Positions 27,482 through 34,991 of a stretch of DNA of 64,000 nucleotides are shown here, one piece after another. Below the pieces are notes generated by a model. That model saw only the letters and a program-made list of their open reading frames with translations, was not told the DNA's origin and searched no databases. Positions within the stretch are counted from its first letter, which is position 1. Each line of letters starts with the position of its first letter. The stretch spans positions 1 through 64,000 of the forward strand of contig NZ_JARHUG010000021.1 in NCBI RefSeq assembly GCF_029223185.1, written 5' to 3'. The stretch is from Aliiglaciecola sp. CAU 1673. Lineage in GTDB: Bacteria; Pseudomonadota; Gammaproteobacteria; Enterobacterales; Alteromonadaceae. The position numbers and the translations under genes were made by a program.

Positions 27482-27653
27482 GGTGTTCCCTCTGTTGTTC
27501 GGGTAATTAAGGGCGATTTTCGCGAAGACTGACGCTGATGTTACGCTGATTTGTCAAAGAAGATCATCAGGTTTGCGCTGGTTATCGGCTTTGCGGTTTA
27601 ATAGGGTTTTAGTCTGTATGTTTCGCCCCCGCTTACTAGGGAATAATAACAAG

Positions 27654-30143
27654 ATGCAAAAATTCACCAAGACGCTGCTGATCACTCTGATCAGTGCCGG
27701 CCTTAGCGCTTGCGCTGCTACCTCTCAACCTCCGGTCACCAGCAGTGCTCCCCAAGTGGAGGCCGAACCTGTTGCTATTGTCCAATCGAGCCCGGCCTTA
27801 GGCCAAAACGGAGAGATAGTGCTTGAGCAGATCATGGCCGACCCTGATTGGATTGGCCGCGAGCCTCAAAATGCCTATTGGGCATTGGATAGTCAGCATA
27901 TTCGCTACCAGCGTAAAATGGCCGGCAGCCCGGTCCTGGAGTTGTACCAGACCGCACTAGGCACTCCTGGCAATGGCAACGCCATAGACTTGTCTGACTT
28001 GCACAAAGCAGACAATGCTACCCGCGTTTTCAATCAAGATGCCACCAAAGCCGCGTGGGTGTTTGAAGGCAATCTGTTTGTAAAAGATTTGGCAACGGGC
28101 ATGGTCACCCAACTGACCCAACAAGATGCTCAGGTACAAGCACCTCAGTTTTTACTGGATGGGCGCCTTGCGTACCGTTTGGGCAATGCCTTCTTGGCCA
28201 TCGATCTCAGTACTGGCATCAGCCGCCAGGTTGTCAGTTGGAAATTCGCCGACAAGCCTAAGGCGGTGCAGGAACCCAAGGACTATCTTGCCAAAGAGCA
28301 GTTGCAGTTGATTGAAACTGTGGTCAAGGAGCGTGCCGAGAGACAGGCCCATTTTGAGCGCAGGCAGGCAATAAAGGCCGCGAACAGCAGCCTGGTGCCT
28401 GAGCCATTCTACTTTGATAGTAAGTTTGTCACCGCTGAGGCCAGTCTTTCCCCAGATGGCAAGCGTTTGGTACTAGCCATCGAGGAAGACAAACCCTCCC
28501 GCTCTGAAAAAGACATCATGCCTAACTACATTGGCGAAGATGGTCGCATTAAATCCGAAGCAGTGCGTCGCATGGTGGCCGAGGCAGAGCCGAATAAACA
28601 AGCGTTGTGGTTGCTGGATCTGGAAAAAGGCACACAATCTGAGTTGAGCTTTGCCAGCCTGCCTGGCTATAACGAGGATGTGCTGGCAGCGGTTAAAAAA
28701 GAAAACGCCGCAGCCGAGGGCGAGACTTATCAAAGCAATCGTCTGCCAAGAGATATCGGCCTGATTACCGATTGGTACTGGACCCAAAGCGCCATTCGCT
28801 GGCACAACAATGGTCGTCAGGTGGCGGTGATGCTAAAGGCCTGGGATAACAAGGATCGCTGGATTGCTACCGTCGATTTTCGTAAGAACAGCCTGGTCAG
28901 TCAGCATCGACTGCATGACGATGCCTGGATCAACTACAAGTTCAACAGTTTTGGCTGGCTTAACAATAGCGAAACCCTGTACTTCTTATCTGAGCAATCT
29001 GGATATGCCCACTTATATAAGAAAACCTTAAATACCAAAGAGCAGGCGCTGACCTTTGGTCGCTATGAGGTGGATGATTTAACCCTGACCCGTGATGATC
29101 AGTACATTTATTTCAGGGCCAATATTAAGCATCCGGGGATTTATGAGGTATACCGGGTCAGCCTGACAAATGGTGACATTCAAGCAATGACCGATATGGG
29201 TGGTAACAACCTGTATGTGCTCAGTCCTGATGAACAGAAACTGCTTGTTAATCATAGCACTGTCACCATGCCTCCAGAGTTGTATGTGCAACAGGCGGAT
29301 GTGGGCGCCAAGCCGGTTAAATATACCGATACGGTCAGCGACGCCTTTAAAGCGATGCCCTGGAGTGCGCCGCAGATAGTGCCAGTGCCCTCCAGCCACA
29401 GCCAGCAACCGATTTATGCCAAGCTGTATTTACCCGAAGGCTATCAAGAGGGTGAAAAGCGCAAGGCAGTGATTTTTAATCACGGTGCCGGTTACCTACA
29501 AAACTCTCATTTGGGATGGTCCGTTTATTTTCGTGAGTTTATGTTCCACAGCATGCTGGTACAGCAGGGCTATGTGGTGATGGACATGGATTACCGTGCA
29601 TCACAGGGCTATGGGCGTGATTGGCGAACCGCTATCTATCGTCAAATGGGCACCCCGGAAATCCAGGACTTGCGTGATGGGGTAAGCTATATGGTGACGA
29701 ATGCCAATGTGGATGAGCAGGGTGTTTGTACCTATGGCGGCTCCTACGGCGGCTTTATGACCTTTATGGCACTTTTCACCGCTCCGGATCTGTTCCAGTG
29801 TGGTGCTGCGCTACGCCCCGTGACCGATTGGGCTTATTACAATATTCCTTACACTTCCAACATCCTCAATACGCCCGATGTGGATCCTATTGCCTATCAG
29901 CGTAGCTCGCCCATCTACTTCGCCGAAGGTTTGCAGAAGCCGCTTTTGATCAATGCCCCGATGGTGGACAACAACGTATTCTTTGTGGATGTGGTGCGAT
30001 TGGTGCAGCGTTTAATCGAACTGGAAAAGCAGGACTTTGAGACCGCCATCTACCCGGTAGAATCTCACGGTTTCCGTCAGCCCAGCTCCTGGCTGGATGA
30101 ATACCGACGCATTTATAAACTCTTCCAAGAGAACTTACACTAA
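27654..30143 (+). CDS. S9 family (prolyl oligopeptidase/DPP-IV-type) peptidase lipoprotein
   Basis: An 829-residue serine peptidase. The ATG at 27654 gives a signal peptide with the lipobox LSAC (after ISAG), so it is likely a lipoprotein; the open frame extends further upstream but without signal features. An N-terminal beta-propeller (about 60-560) precedes an alpha/beta-hydrolase domain with the nucleophile Ser697 in YGGSYGGFMTF and His805 in VESHGFR, the Asp lying between. HGAGYLQNSHLGW is the oxyanion-loop region. It would cut short peptides, often after Pro. It stands alone with its own terminator. Confidence 0.93.
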   Translation: MQKFTKTLLITLISAGLSACAATSQPPVTSSAPQVEAEPVAIVQSSPALGQNGEIVLEQIMADPDWIGREPQNAYWALDSQHIRYQRKMAGSPVLELYQTALGTPGNGNAIDLSDLHKADNATRVFNQDATKAAWVFEGNLFVKDLATGMVTQLTQQDAQVQAPQFLLDGRLAYRLGNAFLAIDLSTGISRQVVSWKFADKPKAVQEPKDYLAKEQLQLIETVVKERAERQAHFERRQAIKAANSSLVPEPFYFDSKFVTAEASLSPDGKRLVLAIEEDKPSRSEKDIMPNYIGEDGRIKSEAVRRMVAEAEPNKQALWLLDLEKGTQSELSFASLPGYNEDVLAAVKKENAAAEGETYQSNRLPRDIGLITDWYWTQSAIRWHNNGRQVAVMLKAWDNKDRWIATVDFRKNSLVSQHRLHDDAWINYKFNSFGWLNNSETLYFLSEQSGYAHLYKKTLNTKEQALTFGRYEVDDLTLTRDDQYIYFRANIKHPGIYEVYRVSLTNGDIQAMTDMGGNNLYVLSPDEQKLLVNHSTVTMPPELYVQQADVGAKPVKYTDTVSDAFKAMPWSAPQIVPVPSSHSQQPIYAKLYLPEGYQEGEKRKAVIFNHGAGYLQNSHLGWSVYFREFMFHSMLVQQGYVVMDMDYRASQGYGRDWRTAIYRQMGTPEIQDLRDGVSYMVTNANVDEQGVCTYGGSYGGFMTFMALFTAPDLFQCGAALRPVTDWAYYNIPYTSNILNTPDVDPIAYQRSSPIYFAEGLQKPLLINAPMVDNNVFFVDVVRLVQRLIELEKQDFETAIYPVESHGFRQPSSWLDEYRRIYKLFQENLH

Positions 30144-30147
30144 CAAG

Positions 30148-30174
30148 AAAGGCCCCAAAGTTCGGGGCCTTTTA
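30148..30174 (+). terminator. Terminator of the S9 peptidase gene
   Basis: AAAGGCCCC pairs with GGGGCCTTT around AAAGTTC, ending in a short T-run, 5 bases after the stop codon. The A-run on its left may also let it serve the leftward GFA gene. Confidence 0.88.
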
Positions 30175-30190
30175 GTTTCTGGTGGAGAAT

Positions 30191-30610
30191 TTACTGGTTG
30201 GCGTTAAAAGCCGCGAGAACCTCTTCACCAGTCATCATCTTGGTGTGATTAGCGAAGTGGTAGTAGGGCGGTTTCTCATCGACGAAAATCTGATGGTCAA
30301 ACACAAATTCGTTGTTATCGCCAAACAGACCGGCAGAAAGAATGTACTGCCCGTTAGCCTTTAAAAAATAATAAAGCGCGCTGCCGCAAGATTTACAAAA
30401 GCCACGGCTGGCCCATTCAGAAGATTCATATTCACCAATGTTGCTGAGATCTTCAAAGGTTACGTCTTTGCCCGCATCCACCGCAAAAAATGGACCGCCT
30501 ACCCAAGCCCGGCACATACTGCAATGACACACGCCGAGTTTAGTATCCACATTGGCTGATATCTTGACTGCGCCGCAAAGGCACTGACCCTTAAGCTGCT
30601 TCTTTTCCAT
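30191..30610 (-). CDS. GFA family (glutathione-dependent formaldehyde-activating enzyme-like) protein
   Basis: A 139-residue zinc protein of the GFA/CENP-V family. Conserved Cys pairs are seen in KGQCLCGAVKI, GVCHCSMCRAW and GFCKSCGSALYY. Despite the family name, the formaldehyde-related activity holds for few members, so function is open. I start at 30610, where AGGAG lies 7 bases upstream; the first in-frame ATG (30628) precedes that site. It overlaps the end of the rhombosortase gene by 20 bases, which suggests cotranscription. Confidence 0.88.
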   Translation of the reverse strand: MEKKQLKGQCLCGAVKISANVDTKLGVCHCSMCRAWVGGPFFAVDAGKDVTFEDLSNIGEYESSEWASRGFCKSCGSALYYFLKANGQYILSAGLFGDNNEFVFDHQIFVDEKPPYYHFANHTKMMTGEEVLAAFNANQ

Positions 30611-31205
30611 GTCTTTCTCCTTTTTCAAAACACCAGCGCAGGATCCACATCAGACCCAACACTGTGCCGGTCAGGGCCCCAAACAGGTGTGCGTCGGTGG
30701 CCACCGTAGCACCAATTAAGCTCTCTACGTCCTGGCTGGGGCCGACCCAAGTTTCATAGCCTATTTTCAGCCAGATACCGAGGATTAATATGTAACCGCT
30801 TTTGAGACCATGGCGAATATCCATCAACGCCCCCCAGGCAAACAAGCCGTGCAATGCACCCGATAGCCCCACATACCAGCTCATTTGCGGCGTCCACCAG
30901 TAAAGACCGATCGTTGCCCCCAAAGCACAAGCCATTAGCAGCAATATGAAAGGAAGGGGACGGTAGTAGTCTCCGTGTAGACCCCAAAGTAACAACAGGC
31001 CAGCTGCATTCAGGAGCAGGTGATAGCCATTGGTATGCAGAAAATTTCCAGTCAGCAACCGCCACCACTCACCTGTTTGCATGGCAATACGGTCATAAGC
31101 CAACCATTGGCTGCTGGCAGGCTCAAACCCGTACAACAACGCAGAAATAGTGAGAATGATAAGTGGCCCAAGCCAGAAGCGGGGAGCCAACGGGAGATTT
31201 AGCAT
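30591..31205 (-). CDS. rrtA: Rhombosortase (rhomboid-family intramembrane serine protease)
   Basis: A 204-residue inner-membrane protease with about six helices. The active-site Ser lies in VGLSGALHGLFAWG, the short form typical of rhombosortases, and the His in ATDAHLFGALTG. NFLHTNGYHLLLNAAGL is the conserved L1-TM2 region. Rhombosortases process proteins carrying a C-terminal GlyGly-CTERM anchor before release to the surface via type II secretion. None of the secreted proteins in this window shows that tail, so its clients are elsewhere. Confidence 0.88.
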   Translation of the reverse strand: MLNLPLAPRFWLGPLIILTISALLYGFEPASSQWLAYDRIAMQTGEWWRLLTGNFLHTNGYHLLLNAAGLLLLWGLHGDYYRPLPFILLLMACALGATIGLYWWTPQMSWYVGLSGALHGLFAWGALMDIRHGLKSGYILILGIWLKIGYETWVGPSQDVESLIGATVATDAHLFGALTGTVLGLMWILRWCFEKGERHGKEAA

Positions 31206-31424
31206 GGTTCATCTTCTTTGTTTTGATTCACTGAGTTTAACCTGACTGCGAAGCAGGAGGCAAAACGCCAAGCCGCTGTTTGTGCAACAAAAAGTGACTG
31301 CTTTATGAGAGCAAGATAAACCTAACTTAGGCCTCTGTCCGGCATTCTTGAAAGATAGCCATGTTTGAGCACGCCTGTTAAAGTGCTCTGCAAGGCGAAA
31401 GCCAATCAGAATATGAGGATACCC

Positions 31425-32189
31425 ATGTCATACATCCAGCATCATATCGAAAATCACGTATTGCATATCCAAATGAATCGGCCACAAAAGAAGAACGCAT
31501 TGTCTTTTCAGATGTATGGTCAGATGGCTGATCTTATCTTAAGCGTCACCGAGACGCCTGAAGTGCGGGCGGTCTTGCTCAAAGGCGATGGGCGGGATTT
31601 CACTGCGGGTAATGATTTGGCCGATTTCGCCGGTGCGCCTGGCCATGAACAGCTTGGTGAGACGGTACGTTTTATGAATGCGTTAATGGAATGTCATTTA
31701 CCGGTGGTGGCGCAGGTGCAGGGATTGGCCGTGGGAATTGGCACCACCATGTTGCTGCACTGCGATTTGGTCTATTGCGCTGAAGATAGCCGTTTTTGTC
31801 TGCCATTTATTAATCTGGCATTAGTGCCGGAGTATGCATCGAGCTATTTGTTGCCGCGATTAGTGGGACATAGAAAGGCTGCTGAATGGTTAATGCTGGG
31901 CGAGCCTTTCGATGCTACGGAAGCGCTGCATTTCGGTATCGTAAATAAAGTCCTGCCAGTGGCCACTTTGCAACAAGAAGTTGATAGCGTGCTTGGCAAA
32001 CTGGTCAGCAAGCCTCATCAAGCCATGGCATTTACCAAATCATTGCTCAAAGCCAATCAAGATGAGGTGGCTGTACATATTAATGATGAACTTGACCTCT
32101 TTATTGAACAGTTGGGAACACCGGCTGCTCGAGAAGCCTTTGCTGCGTTTATCGAAAAACGTCGTCCCGATCCCAAGATTTACAACTGA
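31425..32189 (+). CDS. Enoyl-CoA hydratase/isomerase (crotonase) family protein
   Basis: A 254-residue crotonase-fold enzyme acting on acyl-CoA thioesters. Oxyanion-hole segments are FTAGNDLADF and VQGLAVGIGTTMLLHCDLVY. Hydratases have Glu in GGGxE at the second segment; here it is GIGTTM, so the first catalytic Glu is missing, while the later acid (LVPEYAS) remains. That favours an isomerase-like or other activity rather than a classic hydratase. The ATG at 31425 has GAGG 7 bases upstream. It ends 10 bases before ggt. Confidence 0.88.
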   Translation: MSYIQHHIENHVLHIQMNRPQKKNALSFQMYGQMADLILSVTETPEVRAVLLKGDGRDFTAGNDLADFAGAPGHEQLGETVRFMNALMECHLPVVAQVQGLAVGIGTTMLLHCDLVYCAEDSRFCLPFINLALVPEYASSYLLPRLVGHRKAAEWLMLGEPFDATEALHFGIVNKVLPVATLQQEVDSVLGKLVSKPHQAMAFTKSLLKANQDEVAVHINDELDLFIEQLGTPAAREAFAAFIEKRRPDPKIYN

Positions 32190-32199
32190 GTTGGAGGGA

Positions 32200-33942
32200 A
32201 TGTTGAGAGTTCTATTGTTACTCCTTCTGCTGGCCACACAGCAGGTTGTTTGGGCACAGCAAAGCAAGCCTAAGGAAGATCGCGAGCCCGAAGCCGCCAC
32301 CGGGTTTAAGCAGAAAAAAGCCGTTGAGGCGCACGAGTTTATGGTCAGCGCCGCCAACCCTTATGCGGCATGGGCTGGAAAAAAAGTATTGATGCAGGGC
32401 GGTAGCGCTATTGATGCTGCTATCGCCGTTCAGGCCATGCTGACATTGGTGGAACCCCAATCTTCGGGCATTGGCGGTGGGGCTTTTATCCTGTATTGGG
32501 ATAACAGCACGAAAACCTTAACCACCTTTGATGGTCGCGAAACCGCGCCGCAGAACATCGATGCCAATCATTTTGTGCAAAGTGGCAAACCCATTCCCTG
32601 GCGTGAGGCTATTGTTGGTGGTAAGGCTGTGGGTGTGCCCGGGGTATTGAGAGCACTTGAGTCGGCCCATAAAAAATACGGCAAGTTACCCTGGAAGACC
32701 CTGTTTCGTGATGCAGAATTGGCTGCAACGGAGGGGTTTAAGGTGTCTCCGCGCCTGTCCATGCTGGTCTCCCTGGATTTACATCCTGGCTTGAAACAGT
32801 TCAGTCCCAGTAATGCGTATTTTTATCCGGATGGGAAACCCCTGCAGCCCGATCATATTCTGAAAAATCCAGCGTTAGCCAACACCCTTTCCCTGATTGC
32901 CGAAAAAGGAGCCGATGCCTTCTACAAAGGAGATCTGGCAAAACGTATTGTAGATACCATTCAGGGCGCACCCATCAATCCCGGTACCCTAAGTCTTGAG
33001 GATTTGGCTAATTATAAGGCCGTTGAGCGTAAGCCTTTGTGCGGGCCCTATAAGCTTTATTTGGTCTGCGGTATGGCCCCTCCAGGCTCGGGTGGGGTGG
33101 CGACGCTGCAAATAATGAAGATGCTCGAAGCCTATGATTTGCAAAACATGCAGCCCAATAGTGTGCAGGCAGTACACCTGTTCACTCAGGCCTCCAAACT
33201 GGCCTTTGCCGACAGAGAATATTATGTGGCAGACAGCGATTTTAACGATCTGCCGATCATGGCGCTGCTAGATAAAGACTATCTGAAAAGTCGCGCTGCG
33301 CTGATTTCTCCCGAGCGGGATATGGGCTTGGCACACCCCGGGGAACCTTACGAACAGCTGACTACTGCAGAGGATGTCGCCTACGAAATTCCCAATACCA
33401 GTCATTTTTCCATTATCGACAAGCAGGGTAATGCGGTGTCTATGACCACCAGTATTGAGATGGCGTTTGGCTCTGCCTTAATGGTGGATGGCTTCATGCT
33501 AAATAACCAGATTACGGACTTCTCCTTCGTGCCTGAGGTGAATGGCAAGCCAGTACTTAATCGCATCGAGCCAGGAAAGCGCCCTCGCAGTTCAATGACA
33601 CCAACCATGGTGTTTGATAAGGACGGAAAGTTGTATTTGGCCATCGGTTCACCGGGCGGCAGTCGCATCATCAACTATGTTGCGCAAACCCTGATCGGCG
33701 TGTTGGATTGGAAACTGGATATCCAACAGGCTATTAATCTGCCTCGAGTGACCGACCGAAATGACTATACGGCTTTGGAGAGGGGTACAGAGATTGAGAG
33801 TTTGGCACCGGCCCTCGAATCCATGGGACACAAAGTACAGATCATCGACCTCAATTCAGGCCTCCATGGCATCATGATCAAAGATGGCACGTTGGTCGGA
33901 GGCGCTGATCCAAGAAGAGAAGGTCTGGCCGTCGGCCTCTGA
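32200..33942 (+). CDS. ggt: Gamma-glutamyltransferase (glutathione hydrolase)
   Basis: A 580-residue periplasmic N-terminal-nucleophile hydrolase that splits glutathione and other gamma-glutamyl compounds after autocleavage. It has a signal peptide (MLRVLLLLLLLATQQVVWA), GGSAIDAAIAVQAMLTLVEPQSSGIGGG, and the cleavage-site Thr in NTSHFSIIDKQGNAVSMTTS (near residue 398), followed by LNNQITDF and GKRPRSSMTPT, SPGGSRI. The GGAGGG site is only 1-3 bases from the ATG at 32200; an in-frame TTG at 32203 gives better spacing, so the exact start is uncertain by one codon. Confidence 0.95.
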   Translation: MLRVLLLLLLLATQQVVWAQQSKPKEDREPEAATGFKQKKAVEAHEFMVSAANPYAAWAGKKVLMQGGSAIDAAIAVQAMLTLVEPQSSGIGGGAFILYWDNSTKTLTTFDGRETAPQNIDANHFVQSGKPIPWREAIVGGKAVGVPGVLRALESAHKKYGKLPWKTLFRDAELAATEGFKVSPRLSMLVSLDLHPGLKQFSPSNAYFYPDGKPLQPDHILKNPALANTLSLIAEKGADAFYKGDLAKRIVDTIQGAPINPGTLSLEDLANYKAVERKPLCGPYKLYLVCGMAPPGSGGVATLQIMKMLEAYDLQNMQPNSVQAVHLFTQASKLAFADREYYVADSDFNDLPIMALLDKDYLKSRAALISPERDMGLAHPGEPYEQLTTAEDVAYEIPNTSHFSIIDKQGNAVSMTTSIEMAFGSALMVDGFMLNNQITDFSFVPEVNGKPVLNRIEPGKRPRSSMTPTMVFDKDGKLYLAIGSPGGSRIINYVAQTLIGVLDWKLDIQQAINLPRVTDRNDYTALERGTEIESLAPALESMGHKVQIIDLNSGLHGIMIKDGTLVGGADPRREGLAVGL

Positions 33943-33953
33943 GAATATCAGGT

Positions 33954-34006
33954 GGGGTCAGGACTTGAATTTTGCAGAAGCTCTGCAAAATTCAAGTCCT
34001 GACCCC
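33954..34006. repeat. Perfect 25-bp-arm inverted repeat (REP/RAYT-like palindrome)
   Basis: Arms 33954-33978 and 33982-34006 are exact reverse complements separated by AGC. Each arm starts at its outer end with GGGGTCAGGACTTGAATTTT and continues with GCAGA. GGGGTCAGG...TTTTGCA palindromes flank REP-associated tyrosine transposases in many gammaproteobacteria, so this may be a non-autonomous copy. It lies 11 bases after the ggt stop and just before the next gene's ribosome binding site. It could also fold as a terminator-like hairpin, but there is no T-run. Confidence 0.85.
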
Positions 34007-34032
34007 AAGTGCAATTCACAAAAGGGGAAATG

Positions 34033-34356
34033 ATGACAAAGCTGATTACATTACTGACCGTAGTTCTGGCAATGACCATAGGTGTTGCCAATGCAGGTGA
34101 TGGAAAAGGTAAGGGCAAAGATAAAGAGAAAGCCTTACCGCCAGGTTTGCAGAAGAAAGTCGCTGAGGGAAAACCACTTCCGCCAGGTTGGCAAAAGAAG
34201 CTGGAAGTAGGGCATACCCTGGATAAGGACATTTATCAGCGTGGTAAAGTGCTGGACAGAACTGATGATGGCACAGTGGCTATTCAGGTGGAGGATAAGG
34301 TTATCCGTGTGATTGAGGATACCCGGGAGATTGTGGGGATATTGGAGCGGTTTTAG
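34033..34356 (+). CDS. Small exported CigR/RcnB-like protein
   Basis: A 107-residue protein with a signal peptide (MTKLITLLTVVLAMTIGVANA) and a Lys/Gly-rich linker, then two LPPG units (ALPPGLQKKVAEGKPLPPGWQKKL). A C-terminal segment ends VIRVIEDTREIVGILERF. The LPPG repeats are seen in periplasmic proteins related to CigR and RcnB; no function is established. I start at 34033 because GGGG is 5 bases upstream; the ATG at 34030 is too close. The ribosome binding site directly follows the large palindrome. Confidence 0.75.
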   Translation: MTKLITLLTVVLAMTIGVANAGDGKGKGKDKEKALPPGLQKKVAEGKPLPPGWQKKLEVGHTLDKDIYQRGKVLDRTDDGTVAIQVEDKVIRVIEDTREIVGILERF

Positions 34357-34410
34357 GCTCTGGTTGCATATCCTGATTTTTTGGCTGATTCATTAATTGG
34401 TTGCAGAAAT

Positions 34411-34438
34411 AACAAAAGCCCTTAAGCGGGCTTTTGTT
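34411..34438. terminator. Hairpin AACAAAAGCCC / GGGCTTTTGTT at the edge of repeat copy 1
   Basis: Eleven-base perfect stem with a 6-base loop. On the plus strand it can end the small LPPG-protein transcript; on the minus strand it marks the 3' edge of the repeated element, but without the extra T-run seen in copy 2. Confidence 0.7.
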
Positions 34439-34599
34439 GGGGTTAGTATTTGAGCTGTCACCCTTCCTTGGGAGATCGCCCAGGTCGGCCGTCCGGGCCC
34501 TCTAAAGTGACTGTTGGGACGTCATGTACACGTCCATGATGAAACTCACCCAGGTCGCACTTTCTATGCTCCCGTGGTAGCACTTTCAGAGTGACGTTA
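34411..34599 (-). repeat. Direct repeat copy 1 of a ~188-bp terminator-bearing element
   Basis: Nearly identical to 34775-34961 in the same orientation, differing mainly in the hairpin loop, a few bases after the hairpin, and an extra A (GGGAGATC versus GGGGATC). Shared internal features include a GGACGT...ACGTCC stem. No frame is preferentially conserved, so the repeat is not evidently coding. Read on the minus strand it ends in the terminator-like hairpin. It is followed on its right (34600-34738) by unique sequence not in copy 2. Confidence 0.85.
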
Positions 34600-34690
34600 C
34601 CAATTCATCAGGAATGAATTACACACCGCATCCCACGATATCGGGCTTGATGATTGCTCCAGGCAATCATGCTGGGACCGCTTTAGCTCG

Positions 34691-34752
34691 CCTGCGAAGC
34701 AGGTGAGCCACATGGAAGTGGCTTTCAACTCACTCGGCATTCGCGAAGCGAA
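34691..34752. repeat. Mini-hairpins with GCGAAGC cores
   Basis: CCTGCGAAGCAGG (34691-34703) and TTCGCGAAGCGAA (34740-34752) are short palindromes with a GAA loop around the core GCGAAGC. The second recurs beyond copy 2 at 34974-34986. The d(GCGAAGC) sequence is known to form an unusually stable mini-hairpin. They appear to be part of the repeat's outer edge. Confidence 0.6.
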
Positions 34753-34768
34753 AGCATTTTTTACACTG

Positions 34769-34801
34769 GAAAAAAACAAAAGCCCGATTCGGGCTTTTGT
34801 T
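34769..34801 (-). terminator. Minus-strand terminator at the 3' edge of repeat copy 2
   Basis: AACAAAAGCCC pairs with GGGCTTTTGTT around GATTC, and on the minus strand a run of T follows. It is the first strong terminator after the M2 peptidase gene, so that gene's mRNA would run through the whole of copy 2. Confidence 0.85.
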
Positions 34802-34961
34802 GAGATTGGTTTTTGAGCTGTCACCCTTCCTTGGGGATCGCCCAGGTCGGCCGTCCGGTCCCTCTAAAGTGACTGTTGGGACGTCATGTACACGTCCATG
34901 ATGAAACTCACCCAGGTCGCACTTCCTATGCTCCCGTGGCAGCACTTTCAGAGTGACGTTA
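34775..34961 (-). repeat. Direct repeat copy 2 of the terminator-bearing element
   Basis: Second copy of the element at 34411-34599, lying between the M2 peptidase stop and the terminator above. At its right edge TTCAGAGTGAC and GTCACTCTGAA (34947-34973) form a perfect 11-bp stem, followed by the GCGAAGC mini-hairpin at 34974-34986. In copy 1 the matching right arm is displaced by about 130 bases. It could be a 3'-UTR-derived RNA or a non-autonomous mobile repeat. Confidence 0.85.
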
Positions 34962-34991
34962 AGTCACTCTGAATTCGCGAAGCGAACCGTG

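Noticed and set aside
34730-34945. 71-codon minus-strand frame within repeat copy 2
   Set aside because: Copy 1 is conserved at the base level but carries a frame-shifting indel in the same place, so the reading frame is not what is conserved.
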